64,000 bases of DNA from Candidatus Cottocaccamicrobium excrementipullorum (GTDB lineage Bacteria > Bacillota > Clostridia > Lachnospirales > Lachnospiraceae), in assembly GCA_018713255.1 (NCBI GenBank), contig DVFL01000008.1, positions 1 to 64,000 of the forward strand. Direction: 5' to 3'. Under the pieces are notes generated by a model. That model was given only the letters and a program-made list of their open reading frames with translations, did not search any database and had not been told where the DNA came from. Below, piece by piece: positions 1-7,769 of this stretch. The first letter of the stretch is position 1; every line of letters begins with the position of its first letter. The position numbers were made by a program, and so were the translations under genes.

Positions 1-462
1 GGAAAAGGCAGCAAAACCCGTATCGTCCCGTTAATGAGTGCGACATCAGATCTGGTGTCAAAGTACATAAGCATATATCATCCGTCCTACAGAGGCGAAT
101 ATAATGTCCCTCTCTTTTCAAATCGGAAAAAAGAGAAACTTACGCGGGCCGGCATTACCTATATCCTTAAAAAATACGTTAAGATTGCACGAGAAAAACA
201 GCCTGATCTCATTCCTGAAACAGTATCACCACATGGTTTTCGCCACAGTAAAAGTATGCATATGCTGCAAGCAGGCGTACCACTGATATATATCAGAGAT
301 TTCCTTGGGCATTCGGAAATTTCAACTACAGAAATATATGCCCGCTGTGATAGTGAACAGAAACGTAAGGCGATTGAAAACACATGTCCAAGCATCACAA
401 AATCTGAAACGCCGATGTGGCAAAAAGATACTTCACTGCTAGGGTGGCTTCAGTCGTTGTAA
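1..462 (+). CDS. Tyrosine recombinase/integrase, C-terminal part (runs off left edge)
   Basis: Site-specific DNA recombinase of the phage-integrase family; only the C-terminal half of the catalytic domain is in the window. The frame is open from base 1 and begins GKGSKTRIVPL, the conserved beta-hairpin carrying the catalytic lysine. The box HGFRH then gives the H-x-x-R residues, and LGHSEISTTEIY gives the second histidine and the tyrosine nucleophile. The first catalytic arginine would lie left of the window. The ATG at 34 is internal, not a start. The protein ends with a tail of about 45 residues after the tyrosine. It is followed by inverted repeats (471–586) and then a truncated IS21 relic, so it probably marks the end of a mobile element. 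Family assignment is firm; the type of element is unknown. Confidence 0.9.
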   Translation, partial: GKGSKTRIVPLMSATSDLVSKYISIYHPSYRGEYNVPLFSNRKKEKLTRAGITYILKKYVKIAREKQPDLIPETVSPHGFRHSKSMHMLQAGVPLIYIRDFLGHSEISTTEIYARCDSEQKRKAIENTCPSITKSETPMWQKDTSLLGWLQSL

Positions 463-470
463 AGATGGAA

Positions 471-539
471 TAAAATGTAAAGCTATGGTAGGCAGAAAAA
501 AATCTATACCTTATAAAATCGCTGTAGCTTTACATTTTA
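471..539. repeat. Inverted repeat, 15-bp perfect arms
   Basis: Arms 471–485 (TAAAATGTAAAGCTA) and 525–539 are exact reverse complements separated by 39 bases. They lie 9 bases downstream of the recombinase stop codon. They could be a factor-independent terminator without a classical T-run, or a recombinase binding or terminal repeat of the element that carries the recombinase. Confidence 0.7.
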
Positions 540-554
540 CCTGACTTTCCATTT

Positions 555-586
555 CACATATAATGTTAAGCTTAACATTATATGTG
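555..586. repeat. Perfect 32-bp palindrome at the istA truncation point
   Basis: The 32 bases are identical to their own reverse complement, with a HindIII-like AAGCTT centre at 568–573. The istA reading frame enters the palindrome and stops within it, so the palindrome sits exactly at the junction between the IS21 relic and the recombinase side. Confidence 0.85.
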
Positions 587-1594
587 ATAGTTCAGCTGAA
601 CTGTAGCGGATTTCCATTGGGCGAACTCATATGGGTATCTGGGAAGTGGCTGTAGGAAAGGGAATTCCTCTTCCTGGAATACGGAGCACCGACAACCGTC
701 TTTTTTCTGAAAAGGGGCATCATTGAACCGGTCCAGTTCCTTTCGGATTGCCGCATTCATTGTATGGAGGTCAAAAAATTTCCGGTTCCGCAGGCGAGCA
801 ATGATGTAGGAAGTCAGATTCCCAACGCTCCCCTCGACCGCTGCTTTGTCGCGGGGAGCCAATACCCGGGCAGGGAGCAGTGCTGTGTGATAGTGATCCG
901 ACAGCTCCTGGTAGGAACGGTTGATGACAGGATCTTCGTATTTCCTGTTACTGAGGATACCAACCTTTAGATTGTCCGGGGTCAGGATCCTGGTAACGCC
1001 GCCAAAAAACTCATACATGGCGATATGCGCATTGATCCAGTCCTCCTCCTTCATGGTGCGGCAGGCCTGCGCATAACAGTACATGCTGAAGGGCAGCGTT
1101 GCCACAAACAGATAAACTTTACAGCTGCCGCCTGTTACCTTGTCATAAAGCGACAGCGTGGTTCCAGCCCAGTCAACCATCAGCTTATCGCCGGGTTTAT
1201 GCTGGATATGCATGGTAAGCTTGTTCTGTGCGACATAGTCCTGATATAGCTTACAGTACTGGGAATAGCCGTGAGGGGGCCTGCCGGCATCCCGGCAGGT
1301 ATCTACATACTCCTGCCATAAAAGCTTCAAGGTTACGCCGCTTTTCAGCAACTCTTTATGGATGTAAGGAAAGTCAGGCGTAACCAACGTAGGGATCAAT
1401 GCTTCTTCCGAAAAAAGCGCATGATGGATCTCCGCTTCTTCCATAGAGTCCAGCGCACCTTTCGGTAGCTGGTGATCCGAGGCTGCATTCACTACCTTGG
1501 CAACCGTATTCCTGGATATGTGCAGGGTACTGGCAATGCGCCGCTGGCTTTATCCCTCTTGGAGCATTTGTAAAATTTGTTTCTCTTTGGACAT
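578..1594 (-). pseudogene. istA: IS21-family transposase IstA, inactivated
   Basis: IstA is the DDE transposase of IS21 elements and normally works with the ATPase IstB. The reading frame starts at an ATG at 1594 and encodes an N-terminal helix-turn-helix (QRRIASTLHISRNTVAKV). It is broken by an in-frame TAA at 1550–1552 (codon 15). The rest is open and shows the retroviral-integrase core: Asp in VDWAG, Asp in LTPDN and Glu in KAAVEG. The frame ends after NYHI at 578, well short of the roughly 500 residues usual for the family, and no istB follows. It therefore carries both a nonsense mutation and a 3' truncation and is a dead relic. Its position next to the distal end of the EPS operon suggests it took part in rearrangement there. 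Confidence 0.88.
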
Positions 1595-1658
1595 TCGAGC
1601 GTCCTCCTCTCAAAAGTATTACGGATCCATCCCTTAGGATCATAGTATTGCTTTAAGA

Positions 1659-1757
1659 GGTGGCTCTCAACAGCGGATTGCCCTTTGAATTCAAGTGGCT
1701 CCGTCATTCGGAGGGGGTGGCTCTCTATAATGGATTGAGTGGCTCCTGAACCGCGGA
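1659..1757. repeat. IS21 terminal repeat array (four GTGGCTC-containing repeats)
   Basis: Two alternating repeat types lie upstream of istA. Type A occurs at 1659–1680 and 1716–1737 (both begin GGTGGCTCTC and end GGATTG). Type B occurs at 1694–1712 and 1738–1757 (both begin AGTGGCTCC). IS21-family ends carry multiple internal repeats thought to bind IstA, so this is read as the istA-proximal terminus. The outer boundary is probably in the next ~50 bases. Confidence 0.65.
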
Positions 1758-1823
1758 ATACTCAAGTTCCTTTCGGAGCCCTTAGTGGGTCCAACTTTTT
1801 GTCCGCCCCCAGTCAAAATTGCC

Positions 1824-1836
1824 GGGGTCTGACCCC
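1824..1836. repeat. REP-like palindrome, copy 1 (GGGGTCTGACCCC)
   Basis: Perfect 6+1+6 palindrome inside a longer stretch shared with 3603–3630 (pattern: AAAAtt, then CCGGGGTC, then CCATAA). It lies just downstream of the intact flippase gene. Palindromes of this sequence are known in other genomes as REP-type repeats linked to IS200/Y1-like transposases, but no such transposase is in this window. Confidence 0.6.
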
Positions 1837-1848
1837 ATAAACACTCAA

Positions 1849-3210
1849 TCATTCATATAGAATTGAATTTCTCATATACCTGAGCAACCATATCGTTTGT
1901 ACAACTAAATAAGGTATGAATGCGCAGATATTCGCAGCGACAATGGCAGCGTAACTATTAGTGGCTTGCGCCAATATATATGTAAGCGCAACATCAATAA
2001 TCGCTCCAATTGTCAAGAAAATTGATTGTAATTTTAATTCACCAAGTCCGTTTACAAAACAGGTAATCGAACCAGACCAAATCATCACAGAGCCATATAA
2101 CGCAAACAATGCAGCTATCCCGTAATTAACAGGAATCGAGTCTTCACCAAGCCAGATATCAAATACAAACTGAAGGGGGATGATTAAGAAAAACTCAGCA
2201 CAAATAGCAAGTAAGGCAACAAATAGAAATCTCTTAAACAAATTGTACATCCATCTATAATTCTTTTCCACTTGAGCCTTTGTAACAGCAGACCATATTG
2301 GCGTAGTCGCTAATGTCACAAAAGTTCCAATCAACGTAAATATCTTATTATAAATATTAAAATCTACAGTAGCTGCATTTCCGACAAACAGTGTTACAAA
2401 GTAACTATTTGTACTGTTCAAAACCATCGCCATTAACTGGATCCAAAGAAATGCACCACCAATTCTTAACGTTGACATCGCGTACTCTTTTTTTATGAAC
2501 TTAAACGAAGGCGCTATTTCTTTATTACTTATGCCAAATACAATAAATGTTGTTATAACAAGCGGTCCATTTACTGCAATCAGGTAGGCAATTGCCATAG
2601 TAACAATGCTTCCATTATGGCCTATCTCGATAGCAATCGATGCATATACCAACATTATCACATTAGTTAAAAGATTTAACAAGCTAGGGATGAATGCTCT
2701 CTGAAGCGCATATAAAACGGAAGTAATAAGTCGTAATACAAATTGAAGAATTATACTCACAAGCAAAATTGTAAGAGCATTTCTTAATGTATCCTCATCC
2801 AAAACAGAGACATCAATATTAAACACTTTATTCCAATTCACAAATTGTGAAATCAGCGCAATCGCGACGATGATAACCAATGATACGCTGAATAGAAACA
2901 TATAGGCAGATGATACATATTTCCTTCCTTCGTCTCTATCATCGCTTTGAAGTGCTCCTACCAGCTTATTTCTTAAACCATTTCCTATACCCATATCACA
3001 GTTTAGTATCCAAGCCAGTACAGAAAGAATAGTAAACCAGACACCCAGAATTTCATTATTATTAAAATAACGAATATAAGTAGGAGTTGTAAAAAGGCCA
3101 ATAAAAAGAGAAAGCCCTTTTACACCGAACGAGCCGATTATATTAGCAAATAATGTCTTTGTATCCTTGTCTTTTATTGATTCCCTTGCTCTAATTATAA
3201 TTTTCAGCAT
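1849..3210 (-). CDS. wzx: Wzx-type polysaccharide flippase (copy A, intact)
   Basis: Integral membrane flippase of the MOP/PST superfamily that would move lipid-linked EPS repeat units across the membrane for Wzy polymerisation. The protein has about 450 residues and alternates hydrophobic segments throughout (roughly 12–14 helices). Near the N-terminus it has the family-like stretch GLFTTPTYIRYF followed by WFTILSVLAWILNCDMGIG. The start is placed at the ATG at 3210, preceded by AGGA with a 9-base gap and lying 4 bases after the previous stop; an upstream start at 3252 would overlap the neighbour by 38 bases. This is the last gene of the EPS operon. A decayed paralogue lies at 4358–4676. Base composition is AT-rich like the rest of the cassette. 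Confidence 0.88.
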   Translation of the reverse strand: MLKIIIRARESIKDKDTKTLFANIIGSFGVKGLSLFIGLFTTPTYIRYFNNNEILGVWFTILSVLAWILNCDMGIGNGLRNKLVGALQSDDRDEGRKYVSSAYMFLFSVSLVIIVAIALISQFVNWNKVFNIDVSVLDEDTLRNALTILLVSIILQFVLRLITSVLYALQRAFIPSLLNLLTNVIMLVYASIAIEIGHNGSIVTMAIAYLIAVNGPLVITTFIVFGISNKEIAPSFKFIKKEYAMSTLRIGGAFLWIQLMAMVLNSTNSYFVTLFVGNAATVDFNIYNKIFTLIGTFVTLATTPIWSAVTKAQVEKNYRWMYNLFKRFLFVALLAICAEFFLIIPLQFVFDIWLGEDSIPVNYGIAALFALYGSVMIWSGSITCFVNGLGELKLQSIFLTIGAIIDVALTYILAQATNSYAAIVAANICAFIPYLVVQTIWLLRYMRNSILYE

Positions 3211-3214
3211 TCCG

Positions 3215-3600
3215 TCATTTCCTTTCGACCTTTGTAAGGAATTCATCAACATCCTCGAAATATTCTAAGTTTTTTATCCACTCAAGATCTTTATCCCACC
3301 ATTGAATGCAAAGAAGCTTCTTAATTTGAACATCATCAAATCGATATCTTATTACGTGTACAGGAACTCCGCCAACGATTACGTATGGAGAGACGTCCTT
3401 TGTCACAAGTGCTCCAGCCGCAATTTTTGCCCCATCACCTATAGTTATGCCACCCATAATTCTAACATCCGAGCCTACACAGACATCATTCCCAATTTCA
3501 ACGCTGAAATACTCTTGAACATACAAATATTCCTCAAATTAGCTTCCTTTAACATAGGCAAATCCAACTTGCTTCAATATTGAAAAAAGCGAGATTTGTT
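3215..3600 (-). pseudogene. LbH (left-handed beta-helix) acyltransferase, copy A, decayed
   Basis: The 3' two-thirds of a hexapeptide-repeat O-acetyltransferase. The open part (3215–3526) contains [29 protein letters not shown] and [12 protein letters not shown], which match the intact paralogue at 4673–5356 almost position by position. Upstream, the same frame continues as FSILKQVGFAYVKGS (3550–3596), matching the paralogue's [14 protein letters not shown], but it is interrupted by a TAA directly after KGS. Homology ends near 3600, beside the second REP-like palindrome, so the N-terminal ~100 residues are gone. An internal ATG could make a ~100-residue fragment, but it lacks much of the helix and is probably inactive. 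It sits 4 bases upstream of wzx copy A, mirroring the pair at 4358–5356. Confidence 0.8.
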
Positions 3601-3613
3601 GTGAAAAATTACC

Positions 3614-3626
3614 GGGGTCAGACACC
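3614..3626. repeat. REP-like palindrome, copy 2 (GGGGTCAGACACC)
   Basis: Same orientation and flanks as copy 1 (1824–1836), with one mismatch in the palindrome. The two copies bracket exactly the intact wzx plus the decayed acyltransferase, as direct repeats about 1.8 kb apart. Confidence 0.55.
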
Positions 3627-3652
3627 ATAAATTCTAAATCTGATTAATCCTC

Positions 3653-4276
3653 TCAATCTGTTCCAACGTTAACATCTACTTTGCGGATATATCTTGCGGG
3701 ATTGCCTGCCCATATTTCATTCTTAGGAATATGCCCACAGACAACAGAGCCTGCACCTATAATAGCACCATCTTCTATGTGTGTTCCCTTCAGTATAATT
3801 GAACCTGCGCCTATAAAGGCTTTATCCTCAATTCTAATTTCCTTGCATCGTGTTTGTGAATCGTCTCTTAATTCGCCGTTCGAAATCTGACCTCTAAAGG
3901 GTGAAAATCATTATCGAATATTTGACAACCAGCGCCTATCATAACGTAGCTTCCAATTGAAATATGTTCTTTACACACAAATATGGAATTAGAAATTCCT
4001 GTGTTATCTCCAATTTCCAGTCGCCCCCCCCCGAACTACAAAACTCGATCTACTGGCTGGATAAATTGGATTCGATACAAAAGATGAATTAATATGAACG
4101 TTATTTCCAAGGCTGATAGTTCCTGTATTCTGCAAGAAAATTGTTCCACAAACTTTTAGATTTTTACCATATTGAACGCCATTGAAAAAGAAACTGATTT
4201 TTTGAAGAATAGTTGTCAGCTGATAACAATAGCCGCGCCAACAGTTTTTTAATTTATTAGTTATTCTTCTTATCAT
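3653..4276 (-). pseudogene. LbH acyltransferase with two frameshifts, one in a 9-G tract
   Basis: Maltose/colanic-acid O-acetyltransferase-like hexapeptide protein. The start at 4276 has a good RBS (GAGGG). The N-terminal frame runs LKVCGTIFLQNTGTISLGNN to SSFVV. It then meets a run of nine Gs on the coding strand (4024–4032), which throws it into RGGATGNWR-stop. With eight Gs the frame would continue RGGRLEIGDNTGISNSIFV, then IGSYVMIGAGCQIFDNDFHPL, a normal family sequence. A second lesion near 3895 (one base missing after FHPL) moves the remainder to another frame: RGQISNGELRDD, then IEDKAFIGAGSIILKGT, then EIWAGNPARYIRK, ending at 3653. The reconstructed protein is about 207 residues, normal for the family. 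The G tract could be a phase switch, but the second frameshift makes the copy a pseudogene. Confidence 0.82.
4024..4032. repeat. Homopolymer tract, 9 G on the coding strand
   Basis: Poly-C on the plus strand, poly-G in the coding strand of the acyltransferase at about codon 82. A length of eight restores the reading frame up to the second lesion, so nine is an OFF-type length. Confidence 0.85.
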
Positions 4277-4357
4277 AGTATTATTCCCTCTTTTCTACAT
4301 CTCGAATCAGCTTTATCCTTTAACCTTCTTGCAAAAATACCTAACAAGCCATATGCT

Positions 4358-4676
4358 CTAAACAATCAGATATGAAAAAATGAAATAGTGTGGCAATACA
4401 TACAGTTTACAGGAATTGTATTCTCGCCCAACCATACTTTTCATTGTTGCAACAAGTTTATTTCTCACCCCATGACCTATACCCAAATCGCAGTTTAAAA
4501 TCCATGCAAATACTGAAAGGATTGTAAACCACACACATAACTCCGTTATTATGAAAGTATCATATGTAAGCAGGCATTGTAAACAACCCAACAAACATAG
4601 ATAATCCTTTAACGTCAAACGAACATATGATATTCATAACAATGGATTTTGGGTTCTTATCGCTGCTTCTTTTCAT
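4358..4676 (-). pseudogene. Wzx flippase remnant (copy B)
   Basis: An ATG at 4676 overlaps the stop of the upstream acetyltransferase as ATGA. The frame encodes SFDVKGLSMFVGLFTMPAYI, has an in-frame TGA at 4560–4562 where copy A has arginine, and resumes with VWFTILSVFAWILNCDLGIG, GVRNKLVATMKS and a degraded stretch ending at 4358. This matches residues ~25–120 of the intact flippase at 1849–3210. The remaining ~340 residues are absent. It is the decayed half of the second wzx–acetyltransferase pair. Confidence 0.82.
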
Positions 4677-5356
4677 TCTTTCATCTCCAAATTATCCAAC
4701 AGAAGTTGAATATCTTCAAAATATTCTGCATGTTTCTCTATCCATTCTTCATCCTTATCCCACCATTTCATCTGCATTAATTTCTCTATTTCCTCTTCAC
4801 TGTATCGATATTTTATAATCTGAGCAGGCACACCTCCAACTATTGCATACGGTGGCACATCCTTTGTTACTATAGCTCCAGCTGCAATTATAGCGCCGTC
4901 ACCGATGCGAACACCACCTATTATTCTAACATCCGCTCCAATCCAGACATCATTACCAATTATTACTTCGTGAACACCATCTAATAATTTATATTCTTGA
5001 AATTTATTTTTACTTACATAAGTAAAACCGCATTGCTTAGCTGTCGAGTAAAAAGCAGGATGAGTGGATACAAATTTTTTTGTTGGGTGTGTTCCGGATA
5101 TAGTTTTTACATTACTCCCTATCGAGCTATATCTGCCAATTACACAATTTCGCAGTTCAGTTTTCGAATTAATATATGATCCACGCCCTATCTTTGAATG
5201 GAACAGTGCCGATCCGCTGCAAAATCGATTTTTCCCTTCAACTTCAGAATCTAAGCTAATATAAGCTCCTTTCGATATATAACACATATTATTCTTTTTC
5301 AACTTTCTATTTCTATCTAGTTGACGAATTTTATGAAGTATTCTTGTTATCATCAT
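4673..5356 (-). CDS. LbH-fold O-acetyltransferase (CatB/WbbJ-like), intact
   Basis: A 227-residue acetyl-CoA-dependent transferase, probably decorating the EPS repeat unit. Left-handed beta-helix hexapeptide repeats run from about residue 30 to 185 ([20 protein letters not shown], then [20 protein letters not shown]). They are interrupted by the loop that carries the putative catalytic histidine ([17 protein letters not shown]). The closing [20 protein letters not shown] is the usual acetyl-CoA-binding edge, and the C-terminal helices ([12 protein letters not shown]) are typical of the xenobiotic/streptogramin-type subgroup. It lies between wzy and the wzx remnant, with an ATGA overlap into the latter. 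The acceptor sugar cannot be read from sequence. Confidence 0.87.
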   Translation of the reverse strand: MMITRILHKIRQLDRNRKLKKNNMCYISKGAYISLDSEVEGKNRFCSGSALFHSKIGRGSYINSKTELRNCVIGRYSSIGSNVKTISGTHPTKKFVSTHPAFYSTAKQCGFTYVSKNKFQEYKLLDGVHEVIIGNDVWIGADVRIIGGVRIGDGAIIAAGAIVTKDVPPYAIVGGVPAQIIKYRYSEEEIEKLMQMKWWDKDEEWIEKHAEYFEDIQLLLDNLEMKE

Positions 5357-5395
5357 TCTCTATCAATCCTCATGATCTCATTTCCCTAAACTAAT

Positions 5396-6616
5396 CTACA
5401 TTAAGAGATGTTTCGTTCCCCTACAATGATTTAGAACAATGGGTACTGCCAATAACCCTGGATAAAAGAAGTACGTTTGGGCAAGTCCAAGATTAATATA
5501 AACAAAGGCAAACACAATCAGTTCTATAACACCTATATTAGCTTTAATAAAAGGACGAAAAAGCCACACCGTCGCTACAATTCCGGGAATTATGCCAAGG
5601 TATGCAAATAGCCGAAGTACACCCGCGGAAACTACATTTCCATCTGCCTGAAGAGTTCCTGCTCCCCAAGGTTTCTCTATGATAGAATTAATACACAATT
5701 CAATCATTCTGAGACGCGCACCACCAGAGGAAGCCATGTCTGTAATATCAGTATCTTCCAATTTACCTATAACTACACTAGCGAGCAAACTGTTTGCCCC
5801 ATTCCTATAGAAGTCATATATTAAAAATAGTGTTAAAGCAAAAATAATAAACAGTATTGCTCTTTTCACTCGCTTATCAATAGTCTCCCGATTCACAAGC
5901 AGAAAACCTATCAACATCACAAATAATCCTAAATAACCGGTAGTAGATTGAGTTGATGCTATTGTCACAAAAATTATAATCAAATAAGTATATAGTTGTT
6001 TCTTTGAAAGCCCCAAATACTCTTGCATAAACAACAACATAAATATTGCTCCGTGCAGAATACCTTGGTATCGTCCCGGTTCAGAATACATACCCGCATT
6101 TCGAATACCTAAACCACTTCCCTCCGAAAAGGTATACAGTAACTGTCCATAATATGTAGTGGTATATGTCTGGCTTTTATTGTATAGATCCACTCGACTT
6201 TGTAAGATTATTTTTAGTACATCAGGCATTATTATCTGCATAAGCCAGCAGCCTAAGCTAATTACAGATAGTAGAGTCACTATTTTGACATAGCGACCAG
6301 CAAATTTTGGGGGGTCTACAAGATACGCATAATACACGATTAAAAATTGGCCAGAGTACAGTAGCCAGGTTTCTACACCAATACCACCTGATATCATGCG
6401 CACAAAAAATACCGATAATAGAAGAAAGCCACTTAAAAGCATTGGTTCTTTCATACGAAAACGGAACCTAAAAATCGCAGAGATAGTATATATTACCAAA
6501 AGTCCATAAAGAAATGCACTCTGATTGAGTACAAACATTATAGAACCGCTAAAAACGGCTATAAAGTAAATCGCAAGATATTGAATTATCTGTTTTACAT
6601 CAATTCTTATTATCAT
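5396..6616 (-). CDS. wzy: Wzy-type polysaccharide polymerase (O-antigen ligase/polymerase-like membrane protein)
   Basis: A 406-residue integral membrane protein that would polymerise flipped repeat units outside the membrane. It has about 10–11 hydrophobic helices and one long extracytoplasmic loop (residues ~145–190: SRVDLYNKSQTYTTTYYGQ, then GIRNAGMYSEPGRYQGIL). The RNAGMYSEPG segment resembles the arginine-containing loop of Wzy/EpsG-like proteins. The start at 6616 has GGAG 8 bases upstream and lies inside the 3' end of the previous glycosyltransferase (17-base overlap). Wzy proteins are poorly conserved, so the call rests on topology, loop and context. Confidence 0.8.
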   Translation of the reverse strand: MIIRIDVKQIIQYLAIYFIAVFSGSIMFVLNQSAFLYGLLVIYTISAIFRFRFRMKEPMLLSGFLLLSVFFVRMISGGIGVETWLLYSGQFLIVYYAYLVDPPKFAGRYVKIVTLLSVISLGCWLMQIIMPDVLKIILQSRVDLYNKSQTYTTTYYGQLLYTFSEGSGLGIRNAGMYSEPGRYQGILHGAIFMLLFMQEYLGLSKKQLYTYLIIIFVTIASTQSTTGYLGLFVMLIGFLLVNRETIDKRVKRAILFIIFALTLFLIYDFYRNGANSLLASVVIGKLEDTDITDMASSGGARLRMIELCINSIIEKPWGAGTLQADGNVVSAGVLRLFAYLGIIPGIVATVWLFRPFIKANIGVIELIVFAFVYINLGLAQTYFFYPGLLAVPIVLNHCRGTKHLLM

Positions 6617-7769
6617 ATATCTGCTCCAAAAAATCTTTTATTTTCTCTGTCCAGTTTCTATAGTCAAACTGATTAGTAATTGTGTCTACGCATGCATCTG
6701 CCATGTGCATGATATCGGAATCAGATAATTCTAAAGCCCGCTCAATTGCAGATACAATAACCTCCTTATTGCATCCTTGCATTAAAACACTATTTATATT
6801 ATCAATTAAATAATATTTTGTATAATCTCCAACTCTCGATGCAATCGGTATAACTCCATAAGTCATAACTTCAGGTACCTTACTTGGAAAGTTAGCTTTT
6901 GTCATTTCGTTAATATCCCTTGCAAGCAAAAGGAAATCCATTTTCTGATAAAGGTATATAAGTTCCTGATAATCTAGCCAGTCATGGACAATGATTCTGG
7001 GATCTAATTCATCTTCTTCGTGTATTTTTAATATTTTGAGAATATCATGTTTTTTTACACCGCAAAAGTGAAATTCAACACAAACTTTTGACTCTCGCAA
7101 TACCTCTCCAATCGCAAGAACCATATTTTCTAATGCATCTTTCATCTTTCCATTTGCTGGAAAAATAAATCTACGAGTACCATCCAATGTTTTTTCTTTA
7201 TGCTCGTACTCATATGGATCTGCTAAGATAGGTAGCACCATTTGCTTCGCACGACCACCTGAGAGTTTCTTCTCAATATACGTACTTATCGGAAAAATAA
7301 AATCATAATTTGGAATAGCCTTTTTCATCAGTATCTGATATAAAAAAAAGTCAAACTTATTTAAAAATTCTTCTTTGGGAAAATACTCAACAACAACTGC
7401 TCCTACTTTAGCACCGTTTTTTTTGCAAAAATGCCTTACAGATTGATGCAGCCACAGATTATGTGAATATACAATCACTATATCATTATCCCCCAAATCT
7501 TGAGTTTTCAAACATTTTATAGTAGCCCGGTTTAACCCCGTTTTAAAGTCCATATAATGCATGAATCTTCCCGAGCGATATCTTATTTCATCAATAATTA
7601 AATCTTTATAGCGTGACCATCTACACTCACTATTTTTCAATGAAACAATATGAACCTCATATCCACATTCCTTGAGAGCCATGCCAAAATATTGGACATA
7701 ATTAGAGGTTGCTCCACTTCGAGGAAAACTAAAAGATCCACATATAAAAATCCTACGCATGATAGTCAC
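6600..7769 (-). CDS. Glycosyltransferase family 4
   Basis: GT-B fold retaining glycosyltransferase of about 389 residues, cytoplasmic face, adding one sugar of the repeat unit. The N-terminal half starts RRIFICGSFSFPRSGATSNY (acceptor domain with a Gly-rich loop). The C-terminal half has the donor-binding region ending FPSKVPEVMTYGVIPIASRV, the E-x7-E-like part of GT4. Two starts are possible: GTG at 7769, overlapping the upstream stop, or ATG at 7760; the AAGGAG just upstream can serve either. Translationally coupled with both neighbours. Sugar specificity is not readable. Confidence 0.85.
   Translation of the reverse strand: MTIMRRIFICGSFSFPRSGATSNYVQYFGMALKECGYEVHIVSLKNSECRWSRYKDLIIDEIRYRSGRFMHYMDFKTGLNRATIKCLKTQDLGDNDIVIVYSHNLWLHQSVRHFCKKNGAKVGAVVVEYFPKEEFLNKFDFFLYQILMKKAIPNYDFIFPISTYIEKKLSGGRAKQMVLPILADPYEYEHKEKTLDGTRRFIFPANGKMKDALENMVLAIGEVLRESKVCVEFHFCGVKKHDILKILKIHEEDELDPRIIVHDWLDYQELIYLYQKMDFLLLARDINEMTKANFPSKVPEVMTYGVIPIASRVGDYTKYYLIDNINSVLMQGCNKEVIVSAIERALELSDSDIMHMADACVDTITNQFDYRNWTEKIKDFLEQIYDNKN

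Noticed and set aside
1374-1707. Overlapping minus-strand frames near the istA 5' end
   Set aside because: They are shifted frames of the inactivated istA and its terminal repeats; the real N-terminus is readable in the istA frame from 1594.
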